Part shown: piece by piece, positions 1 through 6,094 of the stretch
How the letters are laid out: every line of letters begins with the position of its first letter
Position numbering within the stretch: the first letter of the stretch is position 1
From: Actinobacteria bacterium ATB1
GTDB lineage: Bacteria > Actinomycetota > Acidimicrobiia > UBA2766
DNA length: 7,053 nt
Direction: 5' to 3'
Assembly: GCA_021404985.1 (NCBI GenBank)
Contig: QWHP01000345.1
Coordinates: forward strand, 1-7,053
Notes under the pieces: generated by a model
The model's input: the letters and a program-made list of their open reading frames with translations, nothing else
What the model was told of the DNA's origin: nothing
Databases searched by the model: none
Made by a program: the position numbers and the translations under genes

Positions 1-154
1 CACCCCGACCACGCCCGCCCGTCAGGCCATGGCGCGCCGATTCCCACCCCAGCACCAAATCCACGCGCCAAGCACCCCGACCACGCCCGCCCGTCAGGCC
101 ATGGCGCGCCGATTCCCACCCCAGCACCAAATCCACGCGCCAAGCACCCCGACC
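1..154. repeat. 72-bp tandem repeat, two perfect copies plus 10 bp
   Basis: Copy one is 1-72 and copy two is 73-144. The two are identical at every base, and 145-154 repeats the first ten bases before the match stops. The array may extend left of the window. Each unit contains an imperfect inverted repeat: TGGCGCGccGATT at 30-42 pairs with AATCcaCGCGCCA at 58-70, giving 11 pairs out of 13 with a 15-nt loop. In copy two the arms are 102-114 and 130-142. The unit length is a multiple of three, and all three forward frames are free of stops across it, so it could be coding (24 residues per unit, rich in Pro and Ala) or an intergenic hairpin array. Perfect identity points to recent duplication, gene conversion or an assembly artefact. 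Confidence 0.9.
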
Positions 155-172
155 CCCGAGCGGAGGCTGCGA

Positions 173-196
173 CGCCGGCGGCAGCGACGGCCGGCG
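173..196. terminator. Candidate GC-rich hairpin, possible terminator
   Basis: CGCCGGC at 173-179 is the exact reverse complement of GCCGGCG at 190-196, leaving a 10-nt loop. There is no T tract after it on either strand, so it is not a classical intrinsic terminator. It could end transcription entering from the left, or be chance pairing in very GC-rich sequence. Confidence 0.25.
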
Positions 197-288
197 GGGC
201 GCTCTCGGACCGCTTACCTCCCGAGACGGTCGATTGGTACCCTCGCCTGCGCTCGCCCGAAAGGAACGAGCTCCAATCAACCGGCACC

Positions 289-294
289 AGAGGT
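289..294 (+). promoter_or_regulatory. Ribosome binding site for the etfD-like gene
   Basis: AGAGGT ends nine bases before the ATG at 304. It partly matches the anti-Shine-Dalgarno sequence and is the main support for that start, since the frame is open further upstream. Confidence 0.5.
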
Positions 295-303
295 CCGCCT
301 GCG

Positions 304-2655
304 ATGGCCGATTCCGACACCCAGACCGATTCCGAGACCCAGACCGATTCCGACACCCAAGCCAAGACCGGGGCCGACGAGACCACACGGCGATTCAGGT
401 TCGAGCCGACATGGGTACCGTGGATCCTGGCGATCGGATTCGTGATCTTCACGCTGGGCGTCAGCTTCGGACTCCACAACATCTTCGAGAGCTTCTTCGA
501 ATCACGCGAGTACGCCGAGTACCGGCCCACGTTCTTCAACATCACGTTCTCGGCACAGGTCATCTTCTACATCATGGTGAGCCTCGCCGGACTCGGGGCG
601 GGCTACTTCTTCTACAGGCGCACCGACAACTGGTTCAGGGGCGCGCCAGAGCGGCGTGCCGGCCACATGCAGGAACGGGCGAAGGAGCTCTCCGAAGGCC
701 TGCGCATGCGCACACTGCTGCGCGACCCCGCAGCGGGCATGATGCACGCCCTCATCTACGTGGGCTTCGTCGTGCTCTTCATAGGAACGGTGCTCCTCGA
801 GATCAACAGCCTCGCGCCCACCGACCTGAAGTTCCTCCACGGCGACGTCTATCTCGCGTACTCCCTGGTGCTCGAGGTCGCCGGCATCGCACTGATCGCC
901 GGTCTCGTCTGGGCGGTCTGGCGGCGCTACATCTCGCGTGTCTACCGGGTCCGCGTGAAGTCGAAGCTCGACGACGTCCTGATGCTCTCGATCCTCGGCT
1001 GGATCGCCGTCAGCGGGTTCCTGGTCGAGTCCTTCCGGATCGCCTGGCAGGCGTTCCCCGACTACGAGGTCTACAGCTTCGTGGGCTACACGCTCGGGAA
1101 GCTCTGGGTCCTCGGAGGTGACGGCGGAGACACGTGGCTCGAAACCGGGCATCAGGTGTTCTGGTGGCTGCACTTCGCGGGGTTCGTGGCGTTCCTCGTC
1201 ATCCTGCCGACGACGAAGATGCGCCACATGATCACGTCCCCGATGAACATGTACCTGTCTCCGCGGGACCGCCCCAAGGGGGCCATGCGCCCGCTTCCGA
1301 ACCTGATGGAGGCCGAGATCGAGACCATCGGGTCCAACCTCGTCTCGGAGTTCACGTGGAAGCAGATCTTCGACACGGACGCATGCACGGTCTGCGGACG
1401 CTGCACCTCCGTATGCCCGGCGAACAACACCGGGAAACCGCTCGACCCGAGGGAGATCGTCCTCAAGCTCGGTGAGGTCGCCACGCAGTCCTACGGTCTC
1501 CCGGAGGACGGGACGCCCGTAGACAACCCTGAGGACCGGCGCCACGAGCCGATAAGTCCGCCGGTGGCCATGGCCAAGGGGGTCGAGGTCACGACCGCGA
1601 GCGTCCTCGAGCGGATCCGCCCCGAGGAGGTCTGGTCCTGCGTCACCTGCCGTGCATGCGACGAGATCTGCCCCGTCGACATCGAGATCGTCGACAAGAT
1701 CCTCGACATCCGTCGCTACCTGTCCCTCATGGAGTCGGACTTCCCGCCCGAGCTGGGGAACGCGTACAGGGGCATGGAGAACGCAGGCAACCCGTGGGGT
1801 CTCGGCCAGCATGAGCGGGCTGCATGGGCGGAGCAACTGGATTTCGAGATCCCGATCATCGGCGAGAACACCGACGGCGACCACGAGTACCTGTGGTGGG
1901 TCGGCTGCGCGGGGAGCTTCGACGACCGCAATGTCAAGGTGACGCGGGCCATCGCCAAGATCCTCCACACGGCAGGGGTCGACTTCGCGATCCTAGGACC
2001 CAACGAGATGTGCACCGGCGATCCGGCACGGCGCTCCGGCAACGAGTACGTCTTCCAGATGCTCGCGATGCAGAACATCGAGACGTTCGAGGAGGCGGGT
2101 GTCAAGAAGATCATCACCCAGTGCCCGCACTGCTTCAACACGCTGAGCAACGAGTACCCCCAGCTTGGCGGGAACTACGAGGTGATCCACCACGCAGAGC
2201 TGATCGAGCAGCTCATCGACGAGGGCCGGGTTCCCATCCGGACCGACATCGCGTCGACGGTGACGTATCACGACTCCTGCTACCTGGGACGGCACAACGA
2301 CATCTTCGCCGCACCACGGCGCATCCTCGGCCGCATAGGAGGGGTGGACGTCGTCGAGATGCCCCGCAACGGCACGAACAGCTTCTGCTGTGGCGCGGGT
2401 GGCGCGCGGATGTGGATGGAAGAGCGAACGGGCAAGAAGATCCAGATCGAACGCACGGAGGAAGCGGTCCGAACCGGCGCCGACACGATCGCTACCGCAT
2501 GCCCGTTCTGCTACATCATGCTCGACGACGGCGTGAACGAGACCGGCAACGGCGACACCCACAACGTCAAGGACGTCGCAGTGATCCTGGCCGAGGCGAT
2601 GGAACGTCCCGCCGCAGGCGTAGCGGCCCCCGAACGCGTCAACGCTCCTGACTGA
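304..2655 (+). CDS. etfD: EtfD-like membrane Fe-S oxidoreductase (ETF:menaquinone)
   Basis: A 783-residue membrane protein built like mycobacterial EtfD (Rv0338c, about 880 residues) and the EMO family, which re-oxidise electron-transfer flavoprotein and reduce menaquinone during fatty-acid oxidation. Residues 1-30 are a polar, repetitive cytosolic tail. About six membrane helices follow, near residues 38-58, 78-103, 146-167, 183-206, 222-245 and 283-302, in a NarI-like domain. H148, H283 and H290 are candidate heme b ligands. Two ferredoxin-type [4Fe-4S] motifs come next: C361, C364, C367, C371 and C446, C449, C452, C456. The C-terminal half carries two HdrB/GlpC-type cysteine-rich (CCG) domains. 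The first uses C535, C570 and C607-P-H-C610, with CTGD in place of CCG. The second is canonical, with H656-D-S-C659, C695-C696-G and C733-P-F-C736. No etfAB or acyl-CoA dehydrogenase gene lies in the window, so the ETF partner is inferred from the family. A GlpC- or Hdr-like reductase with another electron donor is the main alternative. Confidence 0.85.
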   Translation: MADSDTQTDSETQTDSDTQAKTGADETTRRFRFEPTWVPWILAIGFVIFTLGVSFGLHNIFESFFESREYAEYRPTFFNITFSAQVIFYIMVSLAGLGAGYFFYRRTDNWFRGAPERRAGHMQERAKELSEGLRMRTLLRDPAAGMMHALIYVGFVVLFIGTVLLEINSLAPTDLKFLHGDVYLAYSLVLEVAGIALIAGLVWAVWRRYISRVYRVRVKSKLDDVLMLSILGWIAVSGFLVESFRIAWQAFPDYEVYSFVGYTLGKLWVLGGDGGDTWLETGHQVFWWLHFAGFVAFLVILPTTKMRHMITSPMNMYLSPRDRPKGAMRPLPNLMEAEIETIGSNLVSEFTWKQIFDTDACTVCGRCTSVCPANNTGKPLDPREIVLKLGEVATQSYGLPEDGTPVDNPEDRRHEPISPPVAMAKGVEVTTASVLERIRPEEVWSCVTCRACDEICPVDIEIVDKILDIRRYLSLMESDFPPELGNAYRGMENAGNPWGLGQHERAAWAEQLDFEIPIIGENTDGDHEYLWWVGCAGSFDDRNVKVTRAIAKILHTAGVDFAILGPNEMCTGDPARRSGNEYVFQMLAMQNIETFEEAGVKKIITQCPHCFNTLSNEYPQLGGNYEVIHHAELIEQLIDEGRVPIRTDIASTVTYHDSCYLGRHNDIFAAPRRILGRIGGVDVVEMPRNGTNSFCCGAGGARMWMEERTGKKIQIERTEEAVRTGADTIATACPFCYIMLDDGVNETGNGDTHNVKDVAVILAEAMERPAAGVAAPERVNAPD
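310..363 (+). repeat. 18-bp in-frame tandem repeat, three copies
   Basis: Copies at 310-327, 328-345 and 346-363 differ at only a few bases and encode DSDTQT, DSETQT and DSDTQA. They form the acidic, Thr/Gln-rich N-terminal tail of the EtfD-like protein, ahead of the first membrane helix. Whole-codon units suggest a length-variable, disordered tail with little structural constraint. Confidence 0.9.
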
Positions 2656-2666
2656 CTGTTCGGGCG

Positions 2667-2695
2667 GCCCCGGGCGCGCGAACCGTCGCCGGGGC
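2667..2695. terminator. Candidate terminator hairpin after the etfD-like gene
   Basis: GCCCCGG at 2667-2673 pairs perfectly with CCGGGGC at 2689-2695 around a 15-nt loop. It starts 12 bases after the etfD-like stop codon. It lacks a U tract, as many proposed actinobacterial terminators do. The 134-bp gap and a separate strong ribosome binding site for the next gene agree with a transcription-unit boundary here. Confidence 0.4.
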
Positions 2696-2779
2696 GAGGG
2701 TGGTTCCGGGGTTCCCTCAGAGGACCTAGCCTCGCGGTTCAAGGCACCCGATCCCCTCGTACCGACCGAGGAGAACCCC

Positions 2780-2785
2780 AGGAGG
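2780..2785 (+). promoter_or_regulatory. Strong Shine-Dalgarno site for the DUF5684-like gene
   Basis: AGGAGG ends four bases before the ATG at 2790. It is the best ribosome binding site in the window and fixes that start. Confidence 0.8.
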
Positions 2786-2789
2786 GACC

Positions 2790-3212
2790 ATGGACGACAG
2801 CGCTGCTGCAGGCTTCGCCGCAATGATGTTCGTATACATGTTGATCTGGCTGGTCGTGGCCGTTCTCGCGATTGTCGCAACCTGGAAGGTCTTCGACAAG
2901 GCAGGACAGCCGGGTTGGGCGGCGATCATCCCCTTCTACAACATCTACATCATGCTGAGGGTGATCGGCCGGCCGGGCTGGTGGTTGATCCTCTACTTCA
3001 TCCCGTTCGCGAACATCGTCGTATCCCTCATCGTCGCGATGGACCTCGCGAAGTCCTTCGCGAAGAGCACGGTCTTCGGAGTGGTGGGCCTCTGGCTCTT
3101 CTCGATAATCGGGATGCTCATGCTCGCCTTCGGAGACGCTACGTACGTCGGCCCCGCTGCTGCTGGACCACCCACAGGGGCACCCGGTGGAGGCCAGACG
3201 GCCTACGCCTGA
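2790..3212 (+). CDS. DUF5684-like small integral membrane protein
   Basis: A 140-residue hydrophobic protein of unknown function. It follows the DUF5684 pattern as I remember it: a first membrane helix (about 12-32), then WKVFDKAGQPGWAAIIPFYN (32-51), then a hydrophobic stretch with GRPGWWLILYFIPFANIV (60-77). Next comes DLAKSFAKSTVFGVVGL (85-101) and a last helix ending in AFGDATYVGP (113-122). The Gly/Pro-rich tail (123-140) is probably disordered. No catalytic motif is visible. The AGGAGG site four bases upstream supports the start. It sits between the EtfD-like gene and a lipid acyltransferase gene on the same strand, but the 134-bp gap upstream and a probable promoter at its 3' end suggest it is transcribed on its own. 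The family call rests on recall of the motif order, not a search. Confidence 0.75.
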   Translation: MDDSAAAGFAAMMFVYMLIWLVVAVLAIVATWKVFDKAGQPGWAAIIPFYNIYIMLRVIGRPGWWLILYFIPFANIVVSLIVAMDLAKSFAKSTVFGVVGLWLFSIIGMLMLAFGDATYVGPAAAGPPTGAPGGGQTAYA

Positions 3213-3237
3213 CAGATTCCCGGCGGGACCGTAACTT
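3209..3237 (+). promoter_or_regulatory. Probable promoter giving a leaderless mRNA
   Basis: CTGACA at 3209-3214 (one mismatch to TTGACA) is separated by exactly 17 bases from TAACTT at 3232-3237, a TANNNT -10 element. ATG 3244 begins six bases after the -10, where transcription would be expected to start. No good Shine-Dalgarno site precedes the gene, which fits leaderless translation. The -35 box overlaps the stop codon of the DUF5684-like gene. Confidence 0.5.
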
Positions 3238-4591
3238 GTGGGCATGACCGCAGCCCGCACCGAGGACCGCACGAACGACTCCACAGGCGCTCCCCCTGCC
3301 GCTGCCCCCCCGTCGCAGGGGGAGCAGCCTCGAATGTCGGAGCAGGAAGCTCTGATGTGGAACATGGAAAAGGACCCGTGGCTCAGCTCGAACATCGGGG
3401 CAGTTGTCCTCTTCGACTCGGAGCTGGACTGGCCGAGGTTCCGCAGGATCATGGCCCGAGGTGCGGCGACCATCCCCGAGCTGAGGCGCAGACCCGTCGC
3501 CGACCTCGGGCGGCTGGCGCCCCCTGTCTGGGAGACGGATCCCGAGTTCGATCTCGACGCGCACGTGAGGCACGCTGCCCTGCCCCCGACCGACGATGCC
3601 GCCGACCTTCGCCCGTTACTCGATTTCGCGACTGGATCCCGAAGGGCCCTCGCTCGCATCAGTGCTCGCAAGCGAGATCGCGCCTCCCCGTACCGTCTTG
3701 CAGTCGGCGAGAAGCGCCGTCGCTCATCTGGTGAGGCGGGAGCGAAACCGCTTCCTCTCCACCTTGGCGTCTACGGCGGACCACGTGCGGCACCCGAGCC
3801 GGCTGCCGGACCTCGCGCAAGGGCTCGTCGACAGCCTCTCCGAGCTGCGCGACGCAACCTCGGCGACGACGGGTGGACCCGCCGGCGCCTGGCAGAGACG
3901 ATCGCGTAACCGCCACCTCGAGGTTCTCGAGATCCCGTTCCGCGCTTCCAAGCAGGCGGCCCGTGGCCTCGGCGGGACACTCAACGACTTCTTCGTGACG
4001 GGATCCGTGGATGCGGCCTCCGCCTACTGCCGGGCACACGGCGAGGATCCGGCGAAGTTCACCGTGACCTTCGCCGTCAACACGAGACGTGAGCCCGAGA
4101 GCCCGGCTCGCAATGCCTTCACGGTCGATATCGTCGAGCTGCCAGCAGGTCGAGACGGCGACCGCCTGAGGCTGTTCAAGGTCATCCACGGGCGGCTCGC
4201 CGAGGAGAGGTCGCGAGTCCACGGACCGGGTCTGATGGCCGAGGTGAGCGGCCTGGTCAACCTCCTCCCGACGTCGCTCGTCACCCGCCTGGCGCGGGCC
4301 CGCGCCGAGGGAATCGACTTCGCTACGAGCAACGTCCCGGCATCGCCGGTCCCGGTATACGTCGCGGGTTCGCGCGTGTCGGCGATCTATCCGATCGGCC
4401 CACTGGCGGGAACGGCCTTCAACATCACCATGCTCTCCTACGACGGAGCGTTGTTCTTCGGGATCAACGCCGATCCCGCGGCCGTAGAGGATCCCCGCCT
4501 ACTGCGCGACTGCCTCGCGGACGCGTTCCGGAAGCTCCTCGAAGCCACACCGGGCGGGGCAGTGCCCCACCGGGGAGCTCCCTCGGCATAG
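3238..4591 (+). pseudogene. WS/DGAT-family acyltransferase, frameshifted and lacking its active-site motif
   Basis: Intact members of this family esterify diacylglycerol or fatty alcohols with acyl-CoA to make triacylglycerol or wax ester. The N-terminal part (frame of GTG 3238; ATG 3244 is an alternative suited to a leaderless start) shows family blocks such as EALMWNMEKDPWL, WETDPEFDLDAHVRHAALP and RPLLDF, up to about 3630. The match then continues in the next frame from about 3629 (RLDPEGP) to the TAG at 4589-4591. It includes GGTLNDFFVTG (LNDFF at 3980-3994), FAVNTR, ATSNVPASPVPVYVAGSRV, YPIGPL (from 4388) and SYDG (4436-4447). The segment that should lie after DPEGP, with the catalytic HHxxxDG, is absent in all frames: DPEGP runs straight into SLASVLASEIAPPR. 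I estimate 50-60 residues are missing in total. Left unrepaired, the N-terminal frame ends at 3909 after 223 codons. Both halves otherwise look well preserved, so the loss is recent or an assembly error. Translation of the C-terminal part alone, for example from ATG 3596, cannot be excluded. Confidence 0.82.
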
Positions 4592-4618
4592 GTGCCGGGA
4601 GCACTGGGGTCTCATGCC

Positions 4619-5026
4619 ATGAAGTGGGCACTCCGCATCGGATTCCTGGGGATCCTCGTCGTGACCCTGCTCGTCGGGATGCTGGCGGTGACGTGGCGGC
4701 CCAAGCAAGGGACCGGCGGTGGCGGCGACCTCTCGGAGGACAGGCTCGTCGAGGCGGTGAAGTCGGGATCCGCCTACGACGTCGAGGTCCTCCTCGACCA
4801 TGGTGCCGATCCGGACTCGAGGGACGCAGACGGGAAGCCTGTCCTCTGGTGGGCAGTGAGGCAGGGGAACGAGGAGACGGTGGCCGTCCTCCTCGATCAC
4901 GGAGCCGAACCGTCACTCGCCGAGCGGGGAGGGGACACCCCCCTGTCACTGGCGCGGGAACTCGTGGCATCGGACCCGTCGCCGCGACGCAAGGCGATCC
5001 TCGAGCGACTGCAGGCAGCGAGCTGA
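4619..5026 (+). CDS. Small membrane-anchored ankyrin-repeat protein
   Basis: About 135 residues from the ATG at 4619. A GTG at 4592, directly after the upstream stop, would add nine residues, but ATG 4619 places a basic residue and a hydrophobic helix at the very N terminus, as expected for an anchor or uncleaved signal. Residues 5-25 form the membrane helix and 26-38 a Gly-rich spacer. Two ankyrin repeats follow at about 38-70 and 71-103, each with the VLLDHGA(D/E)P signature, then a partial third (104-135) beginning GGDTPLSLARE. Ankyrin repeats bind proteins and have no catalytic role, and the partner is unknown. The topology (repeats outside or inside) is not determined. It lies 27 bp after the broken acyltransferase on the same strand, so co-transcription is likely, but that gene gives no firm clue to its job. 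Confidence 0.78.
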   Translation: MKWALRIGFLGILVVTLLVGMLAVTWRPKQGTGGGGDLSEDRLVEAVKSGSAYDVEVLLDHGADPDSRDADGKPVLWWAVRQGNEETVAVLLDHGAEPSLAERGGDTPLSLARELVASDPSPRRKAILERLQAAS

Positions 5027-5050
5027 ACCCGGGAGCGTTGGAGCGAGGGG

Positions 5051-6085
5051 CTACTTGGGTGAGAGCGACCGGAGCGTCAGGTCCTCCTTGACGGCGACGC
5101 TACCCCAGGCGTTCCTTGCCTGGTAGTCCGTCGTGTACTTCAAGATCATGCCGTCCGTCGTCGAGGCCCAGTGGTCGACCACCGAGGTGCCGTCCCCGAC
5201 CCCCGACTGTCTCGTCTCCTCCCGCGTGTGCCATGCCTGGACGGGCGTCCCACCCACCTGGACTGTTTCGATCCCGACAAGCCTGACGGTACCGACCCCC
5301 CTCTGCGTTCCACCCTTGACGCCGAGGCCGACGAGCTCCGTGGGTGCGGAGCAGTCCATCGGCCAGGAGCTCCCGGTGAGCGCCGGGCCGCCCTTGGGCG
5401 TGGGGGTCACGCAGGTCGAGTCGGAGTCGAGCGCAACGACCTGCGTGGCGTTGTGGACCTTGGATCGTGTCGACACGAGAACGCCACCCTGGTCGCAGAA
5501 AGTCGTCGCTCGCGTGTACTCGCGGAAGAAGCGGATGTCCCAGAGCCAGCAGTTGCCACTTCTCGTGACGATCGCAGGGACCGTGGGGGGAAGCTGTTTG
5601 CGGTCCCGGGTACCGAAGATCACCGTCTCCAGATAGCCCGTGTTGGAGTACTCGTAGATGCCCTCCTTGGGAATCATCGACCGGGTCCCGCCCTGCGTTC
5701 CGGAGCCCTGCGAGGCTCCTCCCGACGTCCCACTGCCCGAGGTCTGCCCGTCCGCACCGCCTTCTGTGGTCGCCCCCGTTCCCGACTCCTCACCGGGCAG
5801 TCCCGACCCGGAGCCGGAATCACCGGCTCCCTCGATCGCCGTCGGGTCCTCCGTGAATAGATCCTCGGTCGTGACCGCCTCCGGCTCGGACTCCAGCCAG
5901 CCCGATTTGAAGAGGAGGAAGGCGACGAGGAACAGGACGACGACCGTTCCCAGGAAGCCCGCGATCGCCACCTTCAGGCCGTAATGGCGCCCACGGAGCC
6001 GCGTCCCCGGAGGCAGGGGAACGTAGGTGATCTTCTCTCCGGCGGCGACCTCCGGATCGTTGGCCTGCTCGGTCGTGGAACCCAC
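5051..6085 (-). CDS. Single-pass membrane protein with Gly/Ser/Thr linker and four-Cys outer domain, unknown function
   Basis: A 344-residue protein that I do not recognise. It starts at a GTG (6085) nine bases after the stop of the preceding binding-protein gene, with only a weak GGGCG upstream, so translational coupling is likely. Residues 1-37 are a cytosolic segment with basic residues near the membrane (RLRGRHYGLK). Residues 38-59 form one strong membrane helix. Residues 62-86 are acidic, and 87-135 form a low-complexity Gly/Ser/Thr linker. The C-terminal domain (about 138-344) contains C179, C197, C225 and C245, which could form two disulfides, and alternating hydrophobic and polar stretches that suggest mostly beta structure. 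By the positive-inside rule this domain should face outside the cytoplasm. No catalytic motif is evident. It could be a cell-surface binding or sensing protein, but that is a guess. It ends 24 bp from the convergent ankyrin gene. Confidence 0.8.
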   Translation of the reverse strand: MGSTTEQANDPEVAAGEKITYVPLPPGTRLRGRHYGLKVAIAGFLGTVVVLFLVAFLLFKSGWLESEPEAVTTEDLFTEDPTAIEGAGDSGSGSGLPGEESGTGATTEGGADGQTSGSGTSGGASQGSGTQGGTRSMIPKEGIYEYSNTGYLETVIFGTRDRKQLPPTVPAIVTRSGNCWLWDIRFFREYTRATTFCDQGGVLVSTRSKVHNATQVVALDSDSTCVTPTPKGGPALTGSSWPMDCSAPTELVGLGVKGGTQRGVGTVRLVGIETVQVGGTPVQAWHTREETRQSGVGDGTSVVDHWASTTDGMILKYTTDYQARNAWGSVAVKEDLTLRSLSPK

Positions 6086-6094
6086 CGCCCAAGG

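Larger units (their letters stand above)
155..303. other. Leader region upstream of the etfD-like gene
   Basis: Together with the tandem repeat, this makes about 300 bases without a confidently assigned gene. I see a GC-only hairpin (173-196) and a weak ribosome binding site (289-294), but no convincing -35/-10 pair. The reading frame of the downstream gene stays open from base 1 through this stretch, although no ATG, GTG or TTG occurs in that frame before 304. No upstream gene end can be placed in any forward frame. Confidence 0.5.

Noticed and set aside
1..154. CRISPR array
   Set aside because: The units are directly abutting identical 72-bp copies with no unique spacers, and no cas gene is present.
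29..445. 138-codon forward frame containing two copies of a MARRFPPQHQ repeat
   Set aside because: The repeat simply translates the 72-bp tandem units. The frame runs into the EtfD-like gene and has no ribosome binding site or recognisable domain.
561..574. Degenerate first CCG domain in EtfD (protein residues 561-574, CTGD in place of CCG) as a sign of inactivation
   Set aside because: From memory, the CTGDPARR-type motif is usual in this subfamily. The remaining cysteines (C535, C607, C610) are in place. The positions given here are residue numbers, corresponding to about bases 1984-2025.
234..1121. 295-codon forward frame starting at TTG
   Set aside because: Arg/His/Pro-rich shadow of the EtfD-like gene in another frame.
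502..1968. Long 488-codon open frame on the minus strand
   Set aside because: It lies antisense to the EtfD-like gene, whose cysteine motifs are unmistakable. It is low in hydrophobic segments, shows no family motif, and is explained by GC-rich third positions.
1993..2880. 295-codon minus-strand open frame
   Set aside because: Antisense to the cysteine-rich domains of the EtfD-like gene, with no support of its own.
2739..3671. 310-codon minus-strand open frame
   Set aside because: Antisense to the DUF5684-like and acyltransferase genes. Its composition is a frame shadow without motifs.
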